This document shows positions 7,555-15,912 of a stretch of DNA of 64,000 nucleotides, in pieces. Position 1 is the first letter of the stretch; every line of letters begins with the position of its first letter. A model generated the notes under the pieces. It ran no database searches. It was not told the DNA's origin and was given only the letters and a program-made list of their open reading frames with translations. This DNA is from Lachnospiraceae bacterium (GTDB lineage Bacteria > Bacillota > Clostridia > Lachnospirales > Lachnospiraceae). The stretch lies in NCBI GenBank assembly GCA_910574195.1, contig CAJTBF010000004.1, forward strand, positions 62,001 through 126,000, read 5' to 3'. The position numbers and the translations under genes were made by a program.

Positions 7555-8265
7555 TCACTCCGCGCCGGCCGTAATCTCCGCCGCTTCTTCCTCCGTCAGG
7601 TATCCGTGTTCCACCATCGTGGAAAGTACCTGCCGCTGCCTCTCATATGCAAGCTCCGGATGTTCTGTCGGCGCATAAATTTCCGGTGCATTGGGGATCC
7701 CCGCCAGAAGCGTGCTCTCACAGGAGTCCAGCTTCTCCGGCATTTTCCCAAAATACCCGATACTGGCCGCCTTCACTCCATAATAGTCTTCTCCAAAATA
7801 AATGGTATTTACATAAAGTTCCAGAATTTCGTCCTTCGTATATTCCCGTTCCAGATCCAGCGACAGGAATACTTCCGCCATCTTTCTCGTAAACGTCTTT
7901 TCCTTTGTAAAATATAGATTCTTGGACAACTGTTGAGGAATTCCACTCCCACCTTCCCGCAGACAAACATATTTTATATTGTTGATCATCGCTCTCACAA
8001 CCGCCACCGGATCAATCCCGAAATGAGAATAAAACCGGTGATCCTCCACGGACACTACCGCCTCCTTATAGATCTCCGGCAATTCTTCAATGGAAACATA
8101 ATCCGGCTTACTCCTGATCCTTTCCACTTCCTGTGTCAGCGGCTTTCGTTCAACGGCATCCCGGTACATCCCGTATCCCCTGCAGACAGGCCAGGCGCAA
8201 ATTCCAATTCCAATCAAAAGAAGGATCAACAATATTCTTGCTGCAATTTTTCTGCGGGTATTCAT
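7555..8265 (-). CDS. Monofunctional peptidoglycan glycosyltransferase (GT51)
   Basis: 236 aa with one N-terminal membrane anchor (ILLILLLIGIGICAWPV, about 11-27) followed by a GT51 domain: VSVEDHRFYSHFGID with the catalytic Glu near 74, the REGGSGIPQQLSKNLYFT segment, and KDEILELYVNTIYFGEDYYG. It polymerises lipid II into glycan strands at the outer membrane face and lacks a penicillin-binding transpeptidase domain. The second motif is unusual: most GT51 enzymes read GGSTITQQL, while here STIT is SGIP. It follows the Bce-like module and precedes the FGGY kinase on the same strand. Confidence 0.88.
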   Translation of the reverse strand: MNTRRKIAARILLILLLIGIGICAWPVCRGYGMYRDAVERKPLTQEVERIRSKPDYVSIEELPEIYKEAVVSVEDHRFYSHFGIDPVAVVRAMINNIKYVCLREGGSGIPQQLSKNLYFTKEKTFTRKMAEVFLSLDLEREYTKDEILELYVNTIYFGEDYYGVKAASIGYFGKMPEKLDSCESTLLAGIPNAPEIYAPTEHPELAYERQRQVLSTMVEHGYLTEEEAAEITAGAE

Positions 8266-8439
8266 CCTACACTTCTCCTAAAACTGTTTCTGTACTCTTG
8301 TCCGACGCTGCCTGCCCATTCGGACATCCGTATCCGATATACTGCGAACATGCAGATCATTCGTAATCGTTCAGTCTGTAACTGCGTACTTCTTCCCCTT
8401 TTATTATCTGTTGCCTCCCTCCGTCTGTCAATCCTTTTC

Positions 8440-10557
8440 TCACGATCGCTCCACATTCCGACAGAAACCAATATACGTCACGCTGAAATATACCGCATAA
8501 ATCCCGAAAAACAGCGCCGCTGCCGTCAGAAAATACCGTCCCCCGGACATGGAAATCCCTGTGTAAAAATTGAACTTCCCTCCGGCATATACTGCGATCA
8601 GCCCACTGATTGCAAGCGCCATACAGACCGGACACATATAGTATCCCAGAAGTTGTTTCAAGATAATCCATGAAATCTTTCTTTTACTGTAACCCATCTG
8701 AGATAACACCCGGTAGCGAAACCTGTATTTCGCTGCATCACTCAGCTGATGCACCGAAAGGACTGTCAACGCCACACATAAGAATACCAGCCCCACATAA
8801 AACAACGGAAAAATCAGCGAAGAAAGCATGTATTTTACTTCCGGAACCAGATTATCCCTTACCAGGTTCTTGGCGCTGTATACAACAATATTGTCGGAAC
8901 CACAGCAGGAATTCCCCAACTCCTCTTCGTCCCATTCTTCCCACTCTGCCGTTGCCTCCGTCATCACATGCCCCTGCGCATCCATTTGTTTTTCATCTGT
9001 TTCCAGCGCATCCAGATGATTTTGCAGATTCGATGGAGCCGAGCCTTCGATATCCGCCGCCATCTCCGCATAATAAGGACGCATTGTCTGCAATACGGCG
9101 TCCGGTACTACGATCACATAGTCCCCGCCGTTATGTCCGTCCTGAGAAAAATTTTCCGTATAATATCCGGCAAAAGAAAGCGCGCCGTCTGCTCCTGTAA
9201 TTTCCAGTCTATTGGAAAAATCACCGGTTTCTCCAAGTACCCGCGCCTTTATATGAATCAGGTATTCCCCCTCCTTCAATGCAACCTCCGATAAGTTCAG
9301 CATCTTCCGAAGAACATTATAATCGGAAAGTCCCATATACGTATCCAGATCACAATAAATCATCGCCTCATTTTTCTGAATTTCTTCCAGATCCGGCGTT
9401 CCGTCCTCTTTCAGATAGTCCGAACCAAATTCCTTTAGATGGGTGTACAGCCACGTATTTACCTGATTTGTTCCGTTTTCATAAATCTGATATGTATAAA
9501 TCTCATTCACCCTGGTTTCTTTCTCCAGCAAAGCAATCTCCGCCTGAAAATCATCCGCCGGATCACTGCTGTACACCTGCACGTCAAACGGATACTTTCC
9601 GGTCAGAACCTGCGTCTGAAAATGATTGAACATCAACGCCACCGCACTTCCCAAAAGCGCCAGCGTAAACAATGCAGTCAAAGTCCCCATAGTAAAACTC
9701 ATGGTGCGGACTTTCGAGGAAAACTGACGCAGAAGGAACAGCATATCTTCCCGGTATACCGCGTTTCCCTTTCTTTTCACATAGCAGGATATCCAGGCTG
9801 CGATCCCCGTATAAAACAAATAAATGGTCAGTACCAGACCGATGAGAAAGAATAACAAAATTCCCATATTCCAGTTCTTATAGCAAAACAAGAATACACC
9901 AAATGCAGTTAGAAAAATCAAAGAAATCGGAAGAAGCATCTGTTTTTCTTTTTCCCACTTTTCCTCTATTTCCTCGTTCTGTTTCTGGCTTTCCATCAGG
10001 TCATGAATATTCATTTTCCGAAATCTTCGCCCACAGCGGAATAAAGCCACCAGGTAACAGCCGCCGTAACAGGCGACTGTCAGCAAAAAGCAGGAACGGT
10101 TCCATTCCAGATGCAGGTGGTACTCCATCTGGATCATACTGTAAAAAACAGACAACAGAATCTGCTGAAGCAAGGCGCCGATTCCCAGCCCTATCACAAA
10201 CGCACCCGCTCCAAGGAGCAGATTTTCCCGCAGATACAACCGCACAATTTCTTTTTTCTTCATTCCGATCAACAGATAAATTGCAAATTCCCGGCTCCGT
10301 TTTTCCAGAATAAACCGTACCATATAATTCATCAGCCACGCCACAATCAGAATAATAAAAAAAGTGGCAAGCCCAATCATGACCGCCATAATGCCGGCCA
10401 TCTCATACATCTCCTGTATATCCTCTGAAAACAGAAGCGTATGAAAAGAAAACATCAGCGCCGTCACCACCGACATGGTCAGAAAATACACCAGATAGTC
10501 CCTGACCGAACGCTGTACATTTCGAAAAGCCAGTTTATTCAGCATGGGAAAACTCAC
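8440..10557 (-). CDS. BceB-like ABC permease (FtsX family)
   Basis: 705 aa with the ten-segment layout of antimicrobial-peptide detoxification permeases: an N-terminal segment after MSFPMLNKLAFRNVQRSVRDYLVYF, a helix pair with the FtsX loop KRSREFAIYLLIGMKKKEIVRLYL, a large extracytoplasmic domain of about 240 residues between roughly 320 and 580, and three C-terminal segments containing YRFRYRVLSQMGYSKRKISW. Its start overlaps the ATPase gene by 23 nt. With the ATPase and the sensor kinase it should form a flux-sensing complex against cell-wall antibiotics such as bacitracin or lantibiotics. The substrate is not known. Confidence 0.9.
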   Translation of the reverse strand: MSFPMLNKLAFRNVQRSVRDYLVYFLTMSVVTALMFSFHTLLFSEDIQEMYEMAGIMAVMIGLATFFIILIVAWLMNYMVRFILEKRSREFAIYLLIGMKKKEIVRLYLRENLLLGAGAFVIGLGIGALLQQILLSVFYSMIQMEYHLHLEWNRSCFLLTVACYGGCYLVALFRCGRRFRKMNIHDLMESQKQNEEIEEKWEKEKQMLLPISLIFLTAFGVFLFCYKNWNMGILLFFLIGLVLTIYLFYTGIAAWISCYVKRKGNAVYREDMLFLLRQFSSKVRTMSFTMGTLTALFTLALLGSAVALMFNHFQTQVLTGKYPFDVQVYSSDPADDFQAEIALLEKETRVNEIYTYQIYENGTNQVNTWLYTHLKEFGSDYLKEDGTPDLEEIQKNEAMIYCDLDTYMGLSDYNVLRKMLNLSEVALKEGEYLIHIKARVLGETGDFSNRLEITGADGALSFAGYYTENFSQDGHNGGDYVIVVPDAVLQTMRPYYAEMAADIEGSAPSNLQNHLDALETDEKQMDAQGHVMTEATAEWEEWDEEELGNSCCGSDNIVVYSAKNLVRDNLVPEVKYMLSSLIFPLFYVGLVFLCVALTVLSVHQLSDAAKYRFRYRVLSQMGYSKRKISWIILKQLLGYYMCPVCMALAISGLIAVYAGGKFNFYTGISMSGGRYFLTAAALFFGIYAVYFSVTYIGFCRNVERS

Positions 10558-11518
10558 CTCCCGTCAGCGACAGCACATCCAAAATCTCATTCAAAAATTC
10601 CCGGCGCGTTTTCTCCCCGCGAACCAGTTCATGGAAGATTTTTCCATCCTTCAAAAAAAGAATCCGCCCACAATAGCTTGCGGAAAATGCATCATGGGTT
10701 ACCATGAAAATCGTGGCTTTCAGCTTTTCATTCATCTCGGTAAATGTTTCCAAAAGCGTTTGGGCCGAATGGGAATCCAATGCCCCTGTGGGTTCGTCCG
10801 CCAGCAAAAGCCTGGGACGATTCGCCAGCGCTCTGGCACAGGCACACCGCTGCTTCTGGCCTCCCGATACCTGATAGGGAAATTGTGCTTTCACATCCGC
10901 AATTCCCAGCAGTTCCAGTAATTCGGTACACCGTTTTTGAATCTCCTCTTTTTTCTGCCTGCGAAGCGTCATGGCCAGCATGATATTTTCTTCCAGCGTC
11001 AGCGTATCCAGAAGGTTGTATTCCTGAAATACAAATCCCAGATTATTTTTCCGAAAGTCCGACAACCGGTCTTCCGAAAGTTCGGTAATGTCCACTTCGC
11101 TGTTCGGGCATCCCGTATCGAATGCCCTTCGGGCAGACGGACAACTACCGCTGTCCGACAATGTATACCCTTCCGGGCACCCCGTATTGAATGCCCTTCG
11201 GGCAGGCGGACAGCTGCCGCTGTCCGACAATGTATAATAGATATGGCCGGCCGTTACCGTGTCAATCGTGGATAACAGATTCAAAAGGGTAGTTTTCCCG
11301 GAACCGGAAGCCCCCATCACCCCGATAAATTCTCCCTGCCTCACGGTAAAACTCACTCGATCTACCGCTTTTGTCACATGACTTCCGTTTCCATAATATT
11401 TTTCCACATCACAGATGCGGATCGCCGTCCCGGCATCTTGTGTCCCCGGTTTGCCGGCACCAGCTAATACACTGCCTTTTTGTTGAAAAAATAGTCTGTC
11501 CTTCTCCTGCATTTCCAT
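10535..11518 (-). CDS. BceA-like ABC ATPase with in-frame repeat insertion
   Basis: 327 aa, longer than the usual 250-260. It has a 30-residue N-terminal extension, Walker A GASGSGKTT (69-77), Q-loop GFVFQEYNLLDTLT, signature VSGGQKQRCACARAL, Walker B LLLADEPTGALD and MVTHD. Between Walker A and the Q-loop, where relatives have a short hairpin, residues about 95-141 contain two near-identical 23-residue repeats beginning YTLSDSGSCP and ending NTGCP or DTGCP. The DNA is two 69-bp units of a repeat found elsewhere in the window. The frame stays open, so the protein may still work. Partner of the adjacent permease; controlled by the upstream two-component system. Confidence 0.9.
   Translation of the reverse strand: MEMQEKDRLFFQQKGSVLAGAGKPGTQDAGTAIRICDVEKYYGNGSHVTKAVDRVSFTVRQGEFIGVMGASGSGKTTLLNLLSTIDTVTAGHIYYTLSDSGSCPPARRAFNTGCPEGYTLSDSGSCPSARRAFDTGCPNSEVDITELSEDRLSDFRKNNLGFVFQEYNLLDTLTLEENIMLAMTLRRQKKEEIQKRCTELLELLGIADVKAQFPYQVSGGQKQRCACARALANRPRLLLADEPTGALDSHSAQTLLETFTEMNEKLKATIFMVTHDAFSASYCGRILFLKDGKIFHELVRGEKTRREFLNEILDVLSLTGGEFSHAE
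11106..11236. repeat. Two tandem 69-bp units of dispersed repeat inside a coding gene
   Basis: Units begin with GGGCAYCCCGTAT at 11106 and 11175, each followed by GAATGCCCTTCGGGCAG, a palindromic GGACARCTRCCGCTGTCC block and GACAATGTATA. The period of 69 bp equals 23 codons, so the reading frame is preserved. Similar units occur near 51.2-51.4, 56.8 and 58.8 kb. Confidence 0.85.
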
Positions 11519-11545
11519 CCTTCCTCCTTCTTTTTTCTGCCATCT

Positions 11546-11613
11546 ACTATAACAAGAAGTTTTTACAGATGGTATCGAATTTCCTTTCCTGTATCTTACA
11601 GTTTTGAAAGATA
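11546..11613 (-). promoter_or_regulatory. Probable BceR-type operator and promoter of the ATPase-permease operon
   Basis: A 22-bp near-perfect inverted repeat at 11592-11613 (minus strand TATCTTTCA-4 nt-TGTAAGATA) lies about 40 bp upstream of a TATAGT -10 at 11546-11551 with no good -35. That is the arrangement of an activator-dependent promoter, and the site resembles Bce-type response-regulator boxes. Confidence 0.6.
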
Positions 11614-11703
11614 AAAGGTATCAGGTCTTTCCGGCAAAAGCAACAGATTGCCTGTTTACTGTGCAGCAGATACACGGCTACAAACTGAACTGTTACGGCT
11701 TTT

Positions 11704-12723
11704 TCACTCTCTGTATCCTGCCAGATAGGAACTGACCGGAAACTCCAGCCGCATTTCCGTCCCCTCTCCCTCCACCGATGCCGCCCGGATTTCTATTCCC
11801 AACTTTCGGCATAATTTACGACACAAATATAAGCCTATCCCGGTAGAGCGTTCTCCCGGCCTTCTCCCGTTCGTCCCGGTAAATCCTTTCTCAAAAATCC
11901 GGGGAAGATCCTCCGCAGGGATCCCGATCCCATTATCCTGTACTTTCAGCAAGATGCTCCATCCGGTAGATTCCGTGGCAATCCGAAGGAACGCCCCCTC
12001 CTCTCTTCTATATTTCGCACTGTTCAGCAGCAATTGATTTAAGATAAATTGAACCCATTTTTTATCGGTAAATACGGGATCCGGGCACGACACTTCCGCC
12101 CGGATCCCGCATTGGATCAAATACTGCTTATTTTTCATCAGCACTTCTTCCGCCGCTTCCTGCAAATTGGTTTCCGCAATCAGATAATCCTGATACACTT
12201 CTTCGGAACGGGCATAATAAAGCGCCATATCCACATAATTTTCTATTTTCCGGTTCTCGGCCAAAAAGTACCGGCTTCTCTCATCTCTATGATTCTCAAA
12301 ATCCAGCGCAATCCCCGTAATCGGCGCCTTGATCTCATGTACCCAGCTTTCGATATACTCCCGGTATTCCTTTTGCGCTTCCTCCAGCCTGCGAATCCGC
12401 TCAATCACTGACTTGTTGGATTTTCGAATCAACGTACGATACAGTCTGTCCTCCAGATGGAAAGATGTCGGCATCAGTTCCCCCAGAAGATAGCGCTGAT
12501 CCAGCTTTTCTACAATCTGCTCCAATTTTTGAAAATAACTTCTGCGATTCAGAAAATGCCACAACAGCCAGATACCAAGAACCAGACACCAACAGAACAA
12601 AATCACCACGCAGCCATCCAGGGAATACCCAGTCAGACGTAAAAACACCGTCAGCACAGACATACAGCCGATGTGAAGAAATAACAGGAGCGCTTTATCC
12701 TTTAAATAATCCACCACACTCAT
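11704..12723 (-). CDS. BceS-like intramembrane-sensing histidine kinase
   Basis: 339 aa. Two closely spaced N-terminal membrane helices (about 12-30 and 36-57) have almost no extracellular loop, the intramembrane-sensing type that relies on the ABC transporter for stimulus detection. The dimerisation/phosphoacceptor segment is ESWVHEIKAPITGIALDFE with His near 149. The ATPase has NQLLLNSAKYR, DNGIGIPAEDLPRIFEKGFTG and STGIGLYL. The start overlaps the regulator stop by 4 nt (ATGA). It should phosphorylate the adjacent regulator in response to cell-wall-active peptides. Confidence 0.9.
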   Translation of the reverse strand: MSVVDYLKDKALLLFLHIGCMSVLTVFLRLTGYSLDGCVVILFCWCLVLGIWLLWHFLNRRSYFQKLEQIVEKLDQRYLLGELMPTSFHLEDRLYRTLIRKSNKSVIERIRRLEEAQKEYREYIESWVHEIKAPITGIALDFENHRDERSRYFLAENRKIENYVDMALYYARSEEVYQDYLIAETNLQEAAEEVLMKNKQYLIQCGIRAEVSCPDPVFTDKKWVQFILNQLLLNSAKYRREEGAFLRIATESTGWSILLKVQDNGIGIPAEDLPRIFEKGFTGTNGRRPGERSTGIGLYLCRKLCRKLGIEIRAASVEGEGTEMRLEFPVSSYLAGYRE

Positions 12724-13388
12724 ACCCGATACCCCATTCCCCGTTTTGTCTCAATTAAGTCATAGACTCCAATTTCTTCCAGACGACTGCGCAGGCGCGT
12801 GACATTCACGCTCAAGCCGTTATCGTCTGTAAAAACCTTCTGATCCCACAAATATTCGATGAGATCCATACGCGAAACAATTTCCTCTTTATGCCGGAAC
12901 AAAAAAAAGAGAATTTTCAATTCGTTTTTGGACAGTTCCGCCTGCCGTCCCTGATAGCGGACACATCCGCGGGCCATATCCAGCTCCACCCCTTTGTGCA
13001 GCAGTCTCGTCTCTTCTGCTGCTCCCTTTCTCGTTCGTTTCAGGACGGCCGCAATGTGAGCCAACAGTATCGGCGCATGGAACGGTTTCGTAATATAATC
13101 GTCCCCGCCGCCCAGCATCCCGTTTAATTCATCCATGGAATCCGTTCTGGCAGTCACAAAAATAACGGGAATATCCGAAATTTCCCGAAGCTTCTGACAT
13201 ATGGCAAATCCGGATTCCTCCGGCAGATTGACATCCAACAGAACGAGATCCGGCGCAATGCGCAGGATCTCTTCCGTTGTCTTTTGAAATTCACATAGCA
13301 CCGTTACCCGATACAGGGCATTCTCCAGGAGCTGTTTTAATTCCTGACGGATTGCGGGATCGTCTTCTATAATTAGAATGTGCATCAT
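12720..13388 (-). CDS. BceR-like response regulator (OmpR/PhoB family)
   Basis: 222 aa: receiver domain MHILIIEDDPAIRQELKQLL with acidic pair, phospho-Asp in LVLLDVNLPEESG near 53, the Thr/Lys switch residues in PVIFVTARTD and YITKPF, then a C-terminal winged helix with ELSKNELKILFFLFRHKEEI and VNVTRLRSRLEEIG. The start is one of two adjacent ATGs (13388 or 13385). It is translationally coupled to the kinase and most likely activates the ATPase-permease promoter containing the 11592-11613 palindrome. Confidence 0.92.
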   Translation of the reverse strand: MMHILIIEDDPAIRQELKQLLENALYRVTVLCEFQKTTEEILRIAPDLVLLDVNLPEESGFAICQKLREISDIPVIFVTARTDSMDELNGMLGGGDDYITKPFHAPILLAHIAAVLKRTRKGAAEETRLLHKGVELDMARGCVRYQGRQAELSKNELKILFFLFRHKEEIVSRMDLIEYLWDQKVFTDDNGLSVNVTRLRSRLEEIGVYDLIETKRGMGYRV

Positions 13389-13444
13389 TCTCTCACTCTG
13401 GTCATTTCAATAATTGTTCTCATTTTAAATGTGTTGGTAATGAT

Positions 13445-13473
13445 ATTGTAGTCTCTATACAAAAAATTAGCAA
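13445..13473 (-). promoter_or_regulatory. Promoter of the Bce-like regulator-kinase operon
   Basis: TTGCTA at 13468-13473 and TACAAT at 13445-13450 on the minus strand, 17-nt spacer, about 57 nt upstream of the regulator start. Confidence 0.65.
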
Positions 13474-13506
13474 TAGCTTTTTTCTTTCACTAAATAAATC
13501 TCCTTT

Positions 13507-15816
13507 TTATCTTACCACTTCCATATTCTGCGGCACTTCATAATCGATTTTGAAAGCTCCGTCCTCTATCTTCCAGGATACGCGGATATTCCCTGCCGGA
13601 GTTTTTACGACTCCGGACGCATTCGTCAGATACCCTGCCATCGGCGCGATCCTTACCTTTTTGTAGCCGGGAGCTGCAGGCCGCACGCCAAGCGTTATGC
13701 TGGGAAGTTCATAAAGAATCAGCGATCCCCATGCATGACATTCACTCCTTGCGTACGCCTCTGATTCCACACAGGTGGTGCAGTGCATCTTCACCATATT
13801 TCTCCAGGTGTCCCAATACTGGTCCGTGTAAGCGTACAGCCCCGTTTTTTCCAGCGCCCGGAACAGATAAAAACGCATAGCTACCGTACACTGTACATAG
13901 CCCGGTTCTTCGATGGTTTTTCGCAGATTCCTTTTTCCGGTCTCTATATCCACTGTATCTGTCAGAAGTGCGAACACCTGGCAGTGCTGACTGTATTCCT
14001 CAATTCCCGGACCGTCCTGCAGCATTCCATTGTCTCCCATACAATATTTCCGCACGGATTCCTGCGCCTTTTTCGCCCTCTCGCGATATAGCCGCGCCTC
14101 TTCCCCTCTTCCGAGAAAATCCGCAAGACTCCCTGCATGCTGCAGACCATAGATATAGAGCAGCGTTTCCATCGTAAGAGGTCCCTTCAGGCCCGCGGCA
14201 GGCATACCGCTTGTATCATTCCACTCCCTGGCCCAGTCAATAAAAGACCAGAACCTGGCCTCCATATTGATGCCGCCAACCTTTTCCACATATCCTTCCT
14301 CTGTCAGATGCCGCTCAAAATAATGCAGAATCTGATCAATTGCCGGCATATGCTCCGCCACCAGAGTCCGGTCGCCAAAATACATCATATGGTCGTAAAT
14401 GATTAAAATATAATAAATGGAAAAACCGGGAATCACATTGGTATTGCAGTTCGGATAAGAACAGTTCAATACCCCGTCATAACGCTGGGACCGTCTCAGG
14501 TCATCCATACATTTTCTTGCAAGGCGGTCGTCCGCACTCACTGCATAAGTATATAAAATCTGTGTCCTCGCATCCATGATATACTGCAACTGCTCATAAA
14601 ACGGACAATCTTCATAAGTTTCATGCATACATCTTCGCAAAGTACGTTCACTGATTTCCCAGATTGCCCTCAATGATCTGTCGGAAGTTCTGACCGAAGT
14701 TGCCACCTCCAATGGATATCCGGTCTCTTCATAATCCAGTCCGTGAAGTGTGATTTCCTCTTCTGCGGTCTCAATATGAAGCCGCAGGAAACGAAATGTC
14801 CGAAACCAGTATGGTTCGTAAGTCTCCGGTTCTTTTATGGTTCCAAATCCCGCCGCATGATAGGTATCCTCATACCCTTTAAGATGTCCGTTCTCTTTAT
14901 CCATGCGGTCTGCCTTGATCGGAATATGCTCCGGCCCCACAACCCCGTCCTGCACATAGCTTTCCGAATAAAGCAATGACATCGTTGCACCCTTTCCTCT
15001 TGAAAACGCCGCCCGCATATAGCCGGTCATTTCCTCGCCCGCATCCAGTTCCACGATCGTTTCCGTATGTGCCGGGATGGTGAGTTCTTTCTCTCCTTTT
15101 AGAAAATCCGTCCATTCCCTTTCCGTATGGACGGATTTCTTTATGTCCATGACTTTCCCAAACCGCCTTTTTTTCCGATACATGTAAGGAATATTCCTGG
15201 GTTTTAGATTTCCCGGACTAACCGCCTCCGGAACCAGCTTCTTAATATAAGGTTTTGCCTGCTGCCATCCGCTGTCATCATACTGCGGCTTTTTCCAGCC
15301 GGACAGCGCCGGATTTCCTGCCGCCTTTTCATGAATGACAAGCGGGGCAAACCGCTCTTCCTCCCGATAGAAAGTGACGTTTCTGTCAATCCTGCACTTC
15401 CAGGATGCATCCGCCGATATCTCATATTCGTTCCCGATCATATCCTCGATTTTTCCGGTCACATACAGTCCCGGCACGGAAGTCCGAAACATTCCATGGT
15501 TTCCCGATATAGGATCTTCCGGATAGCGAAGCACCGATACGCCCAGAATATTCTTTCCTTTTTTTAAATAGGGAAGAATATCAATCGTATCATAAAACCA
15601 CACTTGATGGTCTCCGCGGCTTGGTCCCACTTCCACTAATTGTCCGTTCATATATAATTTGTATCTGGTATCCGCAGATATTTTCATCCGGCCCTCATAT
15701 GGTTCTTCCGCCAGACAGACAGTCTTTCTAAAAAGCATGATTCTTGGACAGTCTTTATCTTCCGCGCTCCAGTCCGGACTCCAAATCCAGTTTGAGTCTT
15801 TTAAATATTCCGCCAT
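13507..15816 (-). CDS. GH78-like alpha-L-rhamnosidase
   Basis: 769 aa with no signal peptide, so probably cytoplasmic. The N-terminus (WIWSPDWSAEDKDCPRIMLFRK, then ADTRYKLYMNGQLVEVGPSRG) is the beta-sandwich typical of GH78. The (alpha/alpha)6 catalytic domain contains YEDCPFYEQLQYIMDAR near 396-412, with the acidic residues expected of this inverting family, and a late ECHAWGS motif. GH78 enzymes remove terminal L-rhamnose. It is the last gene of a four-gene minus-strand run with an esterase, a GPH symporter and a second hydrolase, suggesting intracellular breakdown of imported, acyl-decorated rhamnosyl oligosaccharides. Confidence 0.88.
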   Translation of the reverse strand: MAEYLKDSNWIWSPDWSAEDKDCPRIMLFRKTVCLAEEPYEGRMKISADTRYKLYMNGQLVEVGPSRGDHQVWFYDTIDILPYLKKGKNILGVSVLRYPEDPISGNHGMFRTSVPGLYVTGKIEDMIGNEYEISADASWKCRIDRNVTFYREEERFAPLVIHEKAAGNPALSGWKKPQYDDSGWQQAKPYIKKLVPEAVSPGNLKPRNIPYMYRKKRRFGKVMDIKKSVHTEREWTDFLKGEKELTIPAHTETIVELDAGEEMTGYMRAAFSRGKGATMSLLYSESYVQDGVVGPEHIPIKADRMDKENGHLKGYEDTYHAAGFGTIKEPETYEPYWFRTFRFLRLHIETAEEEITLHGLDYEETGYPLEVATSVRTSDRSLRAIWEISERTLRRCMHETYEDCPFYEQLQYIMDARTQILYTYAVSADDRLARKCMDDLRRSQRYDGVLNCSYPNCNTNVIPGFSIYYILIIYDHMMYFGDRTLVAEHMPAIDQILHYFERHLTEEGYVEKVGGINMEARFWSFIDWAREWNDTSGMPAAGLKGPLTMETLLYIYGLQHAGSLADFLGRGEEARLYRERAKKAQESVRKYCMGDNGMLQDGPGIEEYSQHCQVFALLTDTVDIETGKRNLRKTIEEPGYVQCTVAMRFYLFRALEKTGLYAYTDQYWDTWRNMVKMHCTTCVESEAYARSECHAWGSLILYELPSITLGVRPAAPGYKKVRIAPMAGYLTNASGVVKTPAGNIRVSWKIEDGAFKIDYEVPQNMEVVR

Positions 15817-15912
15817 AATTCTGACATTCTCCTTATTCCCCCCAAGGCTTAAATCCTTTTACTTTTTAGTAGAATCGAGTCTTCCTATCATAGCCGCACT
15901 CTAAAACACTTC

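Noticed and set aside
8295-8350. Possible degenerate copy of the 70-bp repeat between the transglycosylase and BceB genes
   Set aside because: Only fragments (CTTGTCCGACGCTGCCTGCC, CATCCGTATC) resemble the family; too diverged to claim by eye.
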